Positions 8,647 to 17,283 of a DNA stretch of 48,546 nucleotides are shown one piece after another. A program made the translations under genes and the position numbers. Each line of letters starts with the position of its first letter. The first letter of the stretch is position 1. The DNA comes from GCA-020343675 sp964462945 (GTDB lineage: Bacteria; Planctomycetota; Phycisphaerae; Sedimentisphaerales; Anaerobacaceae): assembly GCA_964462945.1 (NCBI GenBank), contig CAYWZW010000039.1, positions 1 through 48,546 of the forward strand, read 5' to 3'. The notes beneath the pieces are model-generated. The model saw only the letters and a program-made list of their open reading frames with translations. It was not told the origin of the DNA and did no database searches.

Positions 8647-11600
8647 TTATCTGGCGCTCTCTTGCCGCGTTACACGCAGTGCGATGTCCTCGGAATATGT
8701 CGGCGATACGAGCGTCCTCTGTCCGCCAGCGTGGACGGACGTTTCTGTCTTGTCGATCCTGCCGGTTTTCGTGTTGACCCATTCGGCCTTGTAGTCGCCT
8801 GCAGGGAATTCCAACACCAGTTCCGCCCGTGTCCCGCCATGGACATAAACCGCATAAGCCTCGCCCGGTGCCACGAGCGCCCGCACGGTACCTTTGGGCA
8901 CCGCCGCTGAGCCGCCGGCCGCCGGACCCGTGATCCGGCTTTCCTTGATTATTGTGTTGTCGGGTGCCATTCGGGCCAAGGCGAATCCCTCAACAAATTC
9001 CTTGAGAATCCGAAGCTGCCGGCGCAGTTCCGAACCACCTCCGCCCGGCGTTCCCGAAGGCAAAGGCACCGCCGTGCCATCCTCATGTTCGGGCGTGAAT
9101 GAGAAATCCAGATGGTCATAGACGCCTCCACCGGCGAGGATGAACTCCCAGCCCTCTGTACGATACTTGCTGTCACTGCGGTCGCCGCCACCGGTCTCAT
9201 CGAAGGCAATAACTCTGTTCAAATGATAATTCAGCCGCACAGCCTCCGGTTTCGCGGCGTGGAAGTTGAGAATCGAAACGTGGGGGCTGAGGTCTGAGAC
9301 TGCCCTGAAACCGGGCGGAAAGCCTTGGGCAATCAGGTGGTTCCAGGGAAGCGATGCCTCTGTCTCCACGATGGCGGCGATAATTCGGTCGTTCCACTCT
9401 TTGGTGAGGCCCCCTCGCTCATAAGGTTCGTTACAGACCTCGTAGTAGAGATTGTCGAACTGGTTCAATTCGATGACAAGTTTCCGCACGACAGCTTCCT
9501 GCGTCGCCAGCAGGTTCTTGTCCTGGGCATTGTACACCTCATTTCGCCCGAGGTTGCCTGTGCCGTTGATATTATTGCGGGCGTTTATGGGGCTGGCATT
9601 CCAAATATCCTCGTCATACATCGTGCAGAACAAAACCAGCTCCACCACGATGCCGCGCCGGCCGGCCTGGGCAACAAAATCCTTCAGCCGATCGAAGTAT
9701 GCCTCGTCCCACATGGTCAGATCGAACTTGCAGCCGCCGTCGGACGCGCCCGGCGTCCGGCTCCTCGCCCATGGGCACACAAAGCGGCCTTCAGCCGGCG
9801 CGAGCGTGTTGCCGATGATCCCAAATGAACCGGGCACCTCCCGATAGATGCCCGAGAAAATGCGGGTCAGATTGAACTGGCTGGTGTGCAGTTCGTCGAG
9901 ATAGCGCACATAGTCGAAGTCGAGGTTCATCACAGCGCCATAATGTTCGCCGGCGGTGATGAGGATGGCCGGCCGACCACGAAAACAAAAATAATGCGGA
10001 TTATCCGGATGAAGCCGGATCGGCCCGGCAGCCATTGCGTCCGGCGCATCGGGCGCAGCGGAGGTCCTGGAGCCGGTGGCACGCGGGTCGGCTACGGCAG
10101 CCGTGACTCGCAAAGGCAATTCGTTGTCGAATTCCCACGCGCCGAGGTCAGGGCGTCCAGTGCGTGGCCGCCGACGAATGTCGTCAGTTACCTCCGGCAG
10201 AGATACGCCCTGGTCAATGGCCCCGGTCGCCGCCGGGGTAAGCGCCAGATTGCCCGATGTCGCATCCACGAAGTAACCATCGAGTCTGCCAGCCAGGTTT
10301 TGACGAAGCTGCGCCTGCCCGCCATCGAGCCGAATGTCCCCGTGTACCAGGTTGTTCACGATATCGGTATCAGAGGTCCCGGTTCCGATACGGATTCCGC
10401 GAGCCCAGTTGCGCTGCGGCCGCCAGATGGAATTGTTACAGACTTTGACGCGCTGGGCGTACCACAACTCGATTCCACAATCGGGCCCGCCCACAATGAA
10501 ATTGTTGCGGATGATCCCATCGCGAACGTAAACGAGCGGCTCTCCGGCGAGGTTGGCCGTGGACTGGCCAGGATTGCCGAAAGCTATGCCTCGGTCGCAG
10601 TTGACGATAAGATTCCGTTCCACGACGACCCGCTCGGATCGCACCCAGATGAAGATCGCAGCGCGCCCGCCGCCGTTGCGCCCCTTGACGTTCTGGAAGA
10701 TATTGTCACTGAAGGTCCAGTCCTCCAATGCCATCATATCAATGGCGGCAATGTAGTCGCCCCCGAACAGCCATTCGGCCGGCGGGACCTTCGTGTTCTC
10801 GAACCGGCAGTACCGAACGGAACCTTTCACTGCGTGGACGTTCGGATCCTGTCCCGCCGAACCTTTGATGGCGCGCACGCCGATGTCCCTGAATCGGCAG
10901 TTATAAATGTGGATGTCCCTCGGCGCGTTTTCGGCTTCGATCTTGATGCCGTAGGACCGGCAGTCGGTGAAGGTCAGGTCCGCGATAGTGACTCCTTCGC
11001 AGCGGCCGATATGAAGGATGTCGTCACCTTTTGCGTCGCTGTCCCATCCCCTTCCGCTGAGCGAGACCTTGTCCGGGTCGCCGCCGGCGCTGCGAATCGT
11101 GACACCCTGCTTTCCCTGGAGAACGAGGACTCGCGGCAGCTTGTAATGACCGTCGGCCAGAAGAATAGTGCCGCCGGGGCCAAGGCGCTCGGCGGCGGCG
11201 AACAGCTCGTCCGCGGTCGCGACGCGAATCACCTCTGCCTGAGGCGGCGGCAGCGGCGGGGCTTTCGCAATCCACGATGGGACTAAAGTCGGCCCGTCTT
11301 TGTCGTGCTTGAGGTCGATCGCGGCCTCGGGCGGGTCTGCTTTGGCGGCCATGATGCGCGAAAACAATTCGTGGTAGAACTCGGGGTGGTCGTTCAGCGT
11401 GCGATTGCTGCCCAGCCGGACAACCACCATATCAAGGCTCGGTATGACGGCGCAGATCTGCTTTCCCCAGCCGGACATGTAAAAGGCATCGCGCGGCGCT
11501 GCGGGGCCGAGACCCTCCTGTGTGCGATTGGTCCAGAAGAGCTGGCCATAGTACCGATTGGCGTGGGGTTCGAAGGCAAAGTTCGGCTGGCGCCACGTCG

Positions 11601-12531
11601 TGTTTTCGAGCAGCGGCGACCACTGCGTAAATTGTGTGACGCGCTCGGCGCTGATAACCTGTCGCGCGAGCCCGTTCCGCTGCCAGATGCCGCGATGGAG
11701 CAGCAGATACCCAACCCGCGCCAGCTCGCGCGCCGTGAATCTCGCTCCTCCGCCTGGGCCGCCTGAACCGCCGCTGTGACCGCTGAAGGCCGGGAAGGTC
11801 ACGGGCGAAGCGCCGATGGCCGAGCCGATCTCGTCGTTGAAAAAATCACCGAGGCTGCGCCCCGTCACGTCCTCAATAACATAGCTCAGCAGGTCCACCG
11901 GCACGGAGGCGTATGCCCAGACTGTGCCGGGAGGTGCTTCAACACGTTGGGCGAAGACCTGGCTCTCGTAGTCGTCCTTGTAAGGACCGTCGTAAGGCAT
12001 CAGGCCCGACGTCATGGTCAGCAGATGGCGAAGTTGAATCTTCTGCCTGGCGGGCTCGTCCTGGCTCCACGAGGCCGGCAGGTACTGATACACGAAATCG
12101 TCAAGACCAATTTTTTTCTTGAGCAAACCTTGATCGCTCATGTCGAGCAGCCTGGCTACCGCGAGGCCCGTGATAGACTTCGTACAGGACGCAATTCCGC
12201 GGGGCTGGGTGAAGTTGTGCCATTCCGCAGCGATCCACCCATGGCGAATTACCAGCAGGCTGTGAGACCCACTGAAGCTGCTGCAATAAGTCCATGCCTC
12301 AAGGAGTTTGTCCCAATCAAGTCCGGTGTGCTCTTGAATCGCAGCTTTCTGTTCGGGCGTCGCCGACATGTTGGCCGGGACCAGCGAGCGCCAGCCGCCT
12401 TGCGCCTCCGGGGGCGGGAAGTACTGGATGCTTGTCCTTCCAGGAGCTTTTACGTCCGTCGCTATCTGGGACAAGCAGGCTTCATGCCCGATGAAGCCCA
12501 GGAGTACAACAGCAAATATTCGATGGTTCAT
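8647..12531 (-). CDS. Three-part secreted fusion: serine hydrolase, right-handed beta-helix, glycosidase-like TIM barrel
   Basis: The 1294-residue protein has an N-terminal signal (about 1-21) and starts with aggtg 5 bases upstream of the ATG. Residues about 70-400 are a beta-lactamase-family serine hydrolase: SCTK at 115-118, YAS at 207-209, and the family-typical LLTMTSGL and GWGKQ segments. Residues about 435-800 are a parallel beta-helix with many N-N turns (such as VVERN, IRNNF, VCNNS), opening with the 'GGTILLADGHY' motif of chondroitinase-B-like helices. Residues about 840-1185 are a TIM barrel with an acid/base candidate Glu1035 in EVCNEP and a nucleophile candidate Glu1112 in FDETGG. 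The last ~80 residues resemble the 'collagen-binding' beta-sandwich found after such barrels. It follows the heparinase-like gene by 19 bases. The joins have no stop or visible frameshift. Confidence 0.8.
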   Translation of the reverse strand: MNHRIFAVVLLGFIGHEACLSQIATDVKAPGRTSIQYFPPPEAQGGWRSLVPANMSATPEQKAAIQEHTGLDWDKLLEAWTYCSSFSGSHSLLVIRHGWIAAEWHNFTQPRGIASCTKSITGLAVARLLDMSDQGLLKKKIGLDDFVYQYLPASWSQDEPARQKIQLRHLLTMTSGLMPYDGPYKDDYESQVFAQRVEAPPGTVWAYASVPVDLLSYVIEDVTGRSLGDFFNDEIGSAIGASPVTFPAFSGHSGGSGGPGGGARFTARELARVGYLLLHRGIWQRNGLARQVISAERVTQFTQWSPLLENTTWRQPNFAFEPHANRYYGQLFWTNRTQEGLGPAAPRDAFYMSGWGKQICAVIPSLDMVVVRLGSNRTLNDHPEFYHELFSRIMAAKADPPEAAIDLKHDKDGPTLVPSWIAKAPPLPPPQAEVIRVATADELFAAAERLGPGGTILLADGHYKLPRVLVLQGKQGVTIRSAGGDPDKVSLSGRGWDSDAKGDDILHIGRCEGVTIADLTFTDCRSYGIKIEAENAPRDIHIYNCRFRDIGVRAIKGSAGQDPNVHAVKGSVRYCRFENTKVPPAEWLFGGDYIAAIDMMALEDWTFSDNIFQNVKGRNGGGRAAIFIWVRSERVVVERNLIVNCDRGIAFGNPGQSTANLAGEPLVYVRDGIIRNNFIVGGPDCGIELWYAQRVKVCNNSIWRPQRNWARGIRIGTGTSDTDIVNNLVHGDIRLDGGQAQLRQNLAGRLDGYFVDATSGNLALTPAATGAIDQGVSLPEVTDDIRRRPRTGRPDLGAWEFDNELPLRVTAAVADPRATGSRTSAAPDAPDAMAAGPIRLHPDNPHYFCFRGRPAILITAGEHYGAVMNLDFDYVRYLDELHTSQFNLTRIFSGIYREVPGSFGIIGNTLAPAEGRFVCPWARSRTPGASDGGCKFDLTMWDEAYFDRLKDFVAQAGRRGIVVELVLFCTMYDEDIWNASPINARNNINGTGNLGRNEVYNAQDKNLLATQEAVVRKLVIELNQFDNLYYEVCNEPYERGGLTKEWNDRIIAAIVETEASLPWNHLIAQGFPPGFRAVSDLSPHVSILNFHAAKPEAVRLNYHLNRVIAFDETGGGDRSDSKYRTEGWEFILAGGGVYDHLDFSFTPEHEDGTAVPLPSGTPGGGGSELRRQLRILKEFVEGFALARMAPDNTIIKESRITGPAAGGSAAVPKGTVRALVAPGEAYAVYVHGGTRAELVLEFPAGDYKAEWVNTKTGRIDKTETSVHAGGQRTLVSPTYSEDIALRVTRQESAR

Positions 12532-12550
12532 CGTTCACCTCATGGCCGGC

Positions 12551-14809
12551 TCAGCGAGAAAGCGTCCATGTGCCGGCGGGCCCTTCAAACCACGCCGCAC
12601 CTGAATCTTCGTTAACAAGCAGCTCGAGAGTCTCTGCGGAGCCTTCGCGCCGTGCATTCCAGCGGCCCGGCGACAGGTTGGTCACAAGCATACGCGCCAG
12701 GTTCTGCCCCGGCACCGTGAACTTCAGCGGCTCGACGGAGCGCTGGTTATTCTTGTGCATAAGGACGACCCACGCCGACTCGGGTCCCTCGATGACGCAG
12801 CCCACCCACTGGCCTGCGTCCAGACGCTGCACGGGCCAACGGCCCGGCGATTGACTGTCCGTCACTTGCATGACGTTGAGGAACAAGTTTTCAGCGGCAG
12901 CATTTCTTGGCGATAATTCGATGCGCCACGCGCCGGTCTCGATGGAGCTTCGTTCGAGACGCTGCGGATCGACGTCGTTGGCGTAGTTTTGGCCGAAGAC
13001 CCAAAATTCCTTGCCCGGCCCGCCGACCTTGACCAGCTCCGCGTCGGCGGCGGTTGGCCACAGTACGTCCAGCGTGAGCCGGCCGCTATTGCCGTGTTGG
13101 GTACAGTCCACCACCGCCGAGGCGGCATCGACGCGCGGCTCTTCGAGCGTGTGGAGTAACCAGTATTTGCGCAAGCCGGCATCAGCGCTCACCACCCGGT
13201 CAAAGATGACCATAACCGCCGGCACGTGAGGATTGCGCAAATTCAGGAATACAAAGGAACGCTTCACCTCTCGGGCTTTCTTGCTATAGGCGTCGGTTAT
13301 GTCGCCCTGCAATAACGTGTAGTCGGGCGTTTGGGGGTCAGGACCGAAGCCGTATGCGAGGACCTTCCCCGTGCGATAGCCGTTTTCGGGTGCAAGCAGC
13401 ACGGCCAGGTCACGCGCCTCGGACCGGCCGTGGGGCAGGCGCTGGCCGCCGTCGTTGCCATAACCGCGTCTGCCAAAATCCTCGCTCGGGTCGTACACCA
13501 GCAGGCTGTTGTGTGCGATGGTGCGCCAATAGTAGTTCATGCAATGTGGGCTGCCATACGCGCCGGATAAGCCGGAGTAAAGGCCGGAATCGACGGCCAG
13601 AGCCCCCTTGTAATAAATCTGGAAAGCGCCCGCGTCGAGGTGCTGATGGTTCACGAAGTTGTATTCGTTGATTTTCATCTCGGTAATCACGGCGTCCCGG
13701 CCCCAGCCGGTGCGCGCCACCATCCAGCCAAAGGGCGGACCAAAGTATCGTGAAAAGGGCAGTGTACCGATAGATTTGCGCTGAAGCGACGTGTCCCGCC
13801 AAAGCAGCTCGAAGATTGTCTCATTGCCGCCGCTGCCGCCCTGGCGCTCATACTGGTCGAGCAGGATGCCGTCGCCATAGTAGCTCGCGGTCAGCACCGT
13901 TCCGATGTACTGTCCCCAGGGCTGTCCGCGCGGCGTGCTGTGGGCAAAGGTGTCTCCGGCCCGCAGCCGCTGGCCGTCCGGTCGTGTGGTGTAAATCCAC
14001 AAGTAAGGCACGAAGCGCTGCTCGGGGTTATACATGTTGCCCGCGCCGAGCCGGTCGAAAATCCACAACGGATACGTGTCCCAACTGTAGCGATGCGGGC
14101 CGTAGGAATCTCCCTGGTGGTAGGCGTGTCCGTCGTAGAACCAGTTTCGAGCCGGCAGATGCTCCCGGAAGAAGCGCCCGGCCGCCAGGCGATACATCTC
14201 CGGGAACTCATCGTAGATGGCAATCCCGGCTGACAGCATGTCCCGCATAATCATCGCTTCGGAGGAATGACCCGTGACCGAACCCTGGCCCGTAGGCGGA
14301 TAGCCGCACTCCTGCGTCTTGGCCAAACGCACCAGCTCCCGGATGAACACCTCCTTCTCGGCGGCCGTCAACAGGCCGTAGCACCAGTCATACACGATTG
14401 CGCCGGTAACCATCATCCGGCCCGTCTCGCGGCAGGCGTCCTGCCGGTCCGCCAGCACGCACTTTTGCAGCAGGGGCAATGCAGACTCGATGACGGTACG
14501 CCCCAGCGCCGCATCGTGTGTCACCAGGTACTGAATTGCGTCCCACTCAACCTTGGATTGCGGCGATCTTTTCGCCTGCGATTTGAGCTGCTCGACTGCC
14601 GACTGGAGTACCGGATCCTCCAACCGCTGCGCCAGCCGTGCCGCGTGCTCGGCGCGGAGGTAGAGCCGTGGATGTTCGGGCGGCGGAATGGGAATGCGTG
14701 TGCCGTCGGCTTCCTGCCATTGCGTCTGCACCTCGGCAGTCAAGGTAGAGGTTGTTGCGAAGAGCGCGGCAGCAGCCAAAGCGGTTTGCATCCAGGATTT
14801 TGGTATCAT
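12551..14809 (-). CDS. Heparinase II/III-family polysaccharide lyase-like protein
   Basis: This 752-residue protein has a signal peptide (about 1-25, ending near LTAE) and an alpha-toroid-like N-terminal half. The C-terminal half carries the family signature NHQHLDAGAFQIYYKG (His388, His390, Asp392, Gly394) followed by LAVDSG, as in the metal/structural site of heparinase II/III and alginate lyase folds. IAHNSLLVYDP (His433-Asn434) is the second conserved block. Other candidate catalytic residues include Tyr and His in HAYHQGDSYGPHRY (about 228-241). These enzymes cleave uronate-containing glycans by beta-elimination; which glycan cannot be told. The ribosome site aagga lies 7 bases before the ATG. 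It is probably the first gene of an operon with the fusion and GH2 genes. Confidence 0.85.
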   Translation of the reverse strand: MIPKSWMQTALAAAALFATTSTLTAEVQTQWQEADGTRIPIPPPEHPRLYLRAEHAARLAQRLEDPVLQSAVEQLKSQAKRSPQSKVEWDAIQYLVTHDAALGRTVIESALPLLQKCVLADRQDACRETGRMMVTGAIVYDWCYGLLTAAEKEVFIRELVRLAKTQECGYPPTGQGSVTGHSSEAMIMRDMLSAGIAIYDEFPEMYRLAAGRFFREHLPARNWFYDGHAYHQGDSYGPHRYSWDTYPLWIFDRLGAGNMYNPEQRFVPYLWIYTTRPDGQRLRAGDTFAHSTPRGQPWGQYIGTVLTASYYGDGILLDQYERQGGSGGNETIFELLWRDTSLQRKSIGTLPFSRYFGPPFGWMVARTGWGRDAVITEMKINEYNFVNHQHLDAGAFQIYYKGALAVDSGLYSGLSGAYGSPHCMNYYWRTIAHNSLLVYDPSEDFGRRGYGNDGGQRLPHGRSEARDLAVLLAPENGYRTGKVLAYGFGPDPQTPDYTLLQGDITDAYSKKAREVKRSFVFLNLRNPHVPAVMVIFDRVVSADAGLRKYWLLHTLEEPRVDAASAVVDCTQHGNSGRLTLDVLWPTAADAELVKVGGPGKEFWVFGQNYANDVDPQRLERSSIETGAWRIELSPRNAAAENLFLNVMQVTDSQSPGRWPVQRLDAGQWVGCVIEGPESAWVVLMHKNNQRSVEPLKFTVPGQNLARMLVTNLSPGRWNARREGSAETLELLVNEDSGAAWFEGPAGTWTLSR

Positions 14810-15211
14810 ATTCTATTCCTTGCCAACATCACTTGTTTGACTGTCTCAAACGTCTGGACCCAAAATAGATTCTCTCCCTCAGTTCGAACGAACCGCTGCG
14901 AACAGCCCTCCTGAGAAAAGAGCTGAATTATCCACAATGAAATATCAAGAATCAAATATCAAAAATGCGAAGTCTGCCGGTTGTCGACGCGTCGCGGGAC
15001 GAATTCTTTCGTTTTGCACTTTGATATTCGAATTCTGATTTTTCTCTGGACAGTTTATCAGAACCTCCGGCCGTTTGCAAGACACGTTGTCTCGAACAGG
15101 CGGTTGAGACCGACGTGAGTGTACCCGGAACAAATCTGAAAATTGTCGGCCCGGCACTTGTGTGAAGCATCCGGCGCGCTTATACTGGGGTTGGATAGAC
15201 CGGAGAACACT
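14810..15211. repeat. Gene-free stretch with degenerate AT-rich dispersed repeat
   Basis: This is the divergent promoter region between the heparinase-like and transaldolase-like genes. It contains an AT-rich block at about 14937-15047 whose ends are imperfect inverted repeats: aatatcaagaatcaaatatc near 14941 and tttgatattcgaattctgat near 15020. In translation it gives the 'NQNSNIKVQN'-type peptides known from draft genomes as repeat-derived. Short ATG-led frames here are repeat-derived and not credible genes. No RNA gene was recognised. Confidence 0.5.
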
Positions 15212-16255
15212 ATGGAACGCAGTTATCTAAGCTGGGTCATAAACCACACAAGGACAACCTGGTGGCAGGATTCGGCCGATCCTGCTGAGCTGGCGCTGGG
15301 AATCCAGCGCGGGGCCGTGGGCGCGACCACCAATCCTTTCTTGGCAAACCTGGCGATTGTCAAGAATAAGGCCGCCTGGGCCGGCCACATCGCTGCGGTG
15401 CTCTCACAGAGTCATCAGCCGCACGAACGTGCCGAGGCTCTGATGCACATTGTCATCCGGCACGCGACGGAGCAGTTGTTGCCGGAGTACAATAAGAGCG
15501 GCGGACGGATGGGCTACGTATGCGCTCAGGTGAATCCCGTGCTGGCCGGCGACCGTGAGGATATGCTGGCGATGGCAAGGCGCTACAGTCAGTGGGCGCC
15601 CAATGTGGCCGTTAAATTGCCCGCCACGGCGGCGGGACTTGACGTCCTGGAGGATTGTGCCGCCGAAGGCATTACCTGCACGCTGACGGTCAGCTACACC
15701 GTCGCCCAAACAATCGCGGTAGCCGAGAGGTATCACCGCGGCACGGTCCGCGCCGGCGAGCGGGGGGTAAAACCCGGCAGGTGTTTTGCCGTCATCATGA
15801 TCGGTCGGCTGGATGACTATCTCAGGGACGTCGCGCACGACTGTCGCGCCGGCGTCGGTGAGTCGGACATTCGACAGGCGGGCCTGGCCGTCACCAAACG
15901 CGCCTGCTCGATCTTCAAGCAGCGCCATTATCAGCCCGTTCTGATCGTCGCCGCACTGCGGGGCACGTATCACATGACCGAATTGGCAGGTGCGGAGGTT
16001 ATCATGTCCATCGCTCCGCCGTACCAATCCGCCGCGGGCGGATTGTTATCTGATACGCTGCCGCACGAGGAGCGGATCGACGTGCCTGTGCCTGCGGATG
16101 TTATAGACAGGCTTTCGCAGATGCCGGACTTCGTGCGCGCGTATGAGCCTGACGGGATGAAACCGAGCGAGTTCATCACGTACGGCGTTACCCAGCGGAC
16201 GCTGTCGCAGTTTTACGAGAGTGGCTGGAGGCTGATGGAGAGTTTTCAAATGTGA
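15212..16255 (+). CDS. Transaldolase-like class I aldolase
   Basis: The 347-residue protein has the transaldolase pattern: GATTNPF at 37-43, VAVKLPATAAG at 132-142 with the probable Schiff-base Lys135, and TLTVSYTVAQT (158-168), equivalent to 'NvTliFs..QA'. The start is the ATG at 15212, preceded by cggaga with 5-6 bases of spacing; an upstream in-frame ATG at 15143 lies in repeat-rich non-coding sequence. The protein is longer than fructose-6-phosphate aldolases (about 220) and nearer classical transaldolases (about 320-380), yet it lacks many of their extra motifs, so the donor may be another keto-sugar. The next gene, a hydroxy-acid dehydrogenase, begins 34 bases downstream on the same strand, suggesting linked function. 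No signal peptide is seen, so it should be cytoplasmic. Confidence 0.8.
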   Translation: MERSYLSWVINHTRTTWWQDSADPAELALGIQRGAVGATTNPFLANLAIVKNKAAWAGHIAAVLSQSHQPHERAEALMHIVIRHATEQLLPEYNKSGGRMGYVCAQVNPVLAGDREDMLAMARRYSQWAPNVAVKLPATAAGLDVLEDCAAEGITCTLTVSYTVAQTIAVAERYHRGTVRAGERGVKPGRCFAVIMIGRLDDYLRDVAHDCRAGVGESDIRQAGLAVTKRACSIFKQRHYQPVLIVAALRGTYHMTELAGAEVIMSIAPPYQSAAGGLLSDTLPHEERIDVPVPADVIDRLSQMPDFVRAYEPDGMKPSEFITYGVTQRTLSQFYESGWRLMESFQM

Positions 16256-16289
16256 ATGTTGGTTGAAGGGCAAGGGAACGGGTAGGCCA

Positions 16290-17177
16290 ATGAAAAAAAT
16301 AGGTTTTATCGGATTGGGAATCATGGGTAAGCCCATGGCCATGAACATTCTCAAGGCCGGCTATGAGCTGACCGTGTACGACATCATTGCCGAAAGGATT
16401 GATGATCTGGTTAAGGCCGGTGCTCGAGCCGGTTCATCCGGTAAAGACGTCGCCGGCCGAAGCGACGTCGTCATAACGATGCTGCCCAATTCGCCGCACG
16501 TCGTGGATGCCGTGCTTGGGCCCGATGGAGTCCTCGAAGGCGCCAGGCCGGGGATGATCCTGATCGACATGAGCTCGATTGCGCCGCTGGCCAGCAAACA
16601 AATCGAGGCCCGGGCGCGCGACAGGCGCGTCATCATGCTTGATGCCCCCGTCAGCGGCGGCGAGCCGAGGGCCATCGAGGGCACGTTAGCCATCATGGTG
16701 GGCGGGCCCGCCGATGTCTTCGAGCAAGTCAGGGACCTCCTCGGCGTCATGGGAGCTTCCGTCGCGCGGGTCGGTGACATCGGCAGTGGAAACGTGGCCA
16801 AATTAGCCAATCAGATCATCGTTGCGATGAACATCGCGGCGGTCTCGGAGGCGATGGTCCTGGCGACTAAGGCGGGCGTGGATCCCGGCAAAGTCTTCCA
16901 GGCCATTCGGGGCGGTCTTGCCGGCAGCGCGGTCCTCGAGGCGAAGGTCCCGCTGATGTTGAACGGCAATTTCAAGCCTGGTTTCCGAATTGAGCTGCAT
17001 ATCAAAGACATTGCCAATGCCCTGGATACCGCGCACGAGCTTGGTGTGCCCGTGCCGCTGCTGAGCGTGGTCATGGAGATCCTGCAGGCCCTGAAAGCCG
17101 ACGGCAAAGCGGGCGAAGACCACGGGGGAATCATCCAGTTCTACGAGCAACTGGCCAAAGTTAAGGTCAGAGCGTAG
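16290..17177 (+). CDS. garR: 2-hydroxy-3-oxopropionate reductase/3-hydroxyisobutyrate dehydrogenase family protein
   Basis: This 295-residue beta-hydroxyacid dehydrogenase has the N-terminal NAD(P)-binding GFIGLGIMG (5-13), the substrate-binding DAPVSGG (118-124), and GSGNVAKLANQ (165-175) with catalytic Lys171 and Asn174/Gln175 in the usual place; Lys239 in HIKD is also canonical. The start at 16290 is chosen because MKKIGFIG is the normal beginning of the family, whereas the ATG at 16263 adds nine unrelated residues. The family reduces tartronate semialdehyde to glycerate or acts on related 3-hydroxy acids. The GarR assignment rests on residue pattern and sugar-acid context; 3-hydroxyisobutyrate or succinic semialdehyde activity cannot be excluded. 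It follows the transaldolase-like gene in the same operon. Confidence 0.8.
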   Translation: MKKIGFIGLGIMGKPMAMNILKAGYELTVYDIIAERIDDLVKAGARAGSSGKDVAGRSDVVITMLPNSPHVVDAVLGPDGVLEGARPGMILIDMSSIAPLASKQIEARARDRRVIMLDAPVSGGEPRAIEGTLAIMVGGPADVFEQVRDLLGVMGASVARVGDIGSGNVAKLANQIIVAMNIAAVSEAMVLATKAGVDPGKVFQAIRGGLAGSAVLEAKVPLMLNGNFKPGFRIELHIKDIANALDTAHELGVPVPLLSVVMEILQALKADGKAGEDHGGIIQFYEQLAKVKVRA

Positions 17178-17283
17178 AGTCCCGCCCCGAACCCGCTGCT
17201 CTGCCGGGCAACGCCAAGGTCGGTTGCCTGTTTCGTTGCGGGGCCGGTACGATTCAGAAGAAAAAACTTACGCGGCATGGTCT

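Noticed and set aside
9886..11286. Long plus-strand frame of 466 codons opposite the fusion gene
   Set aside because: It is antisense to the well-supported beta-helix and barrel coding sequence, has no recognisable domain or ribosome site, and is explained by GC-rich codon bias.
17178..17283. Possible terminator between the GarR-like and GntP genes
   Set aside because: Only long-loop complementarity (gccccg and cggggc) is seen, with no compact stem and T tract.
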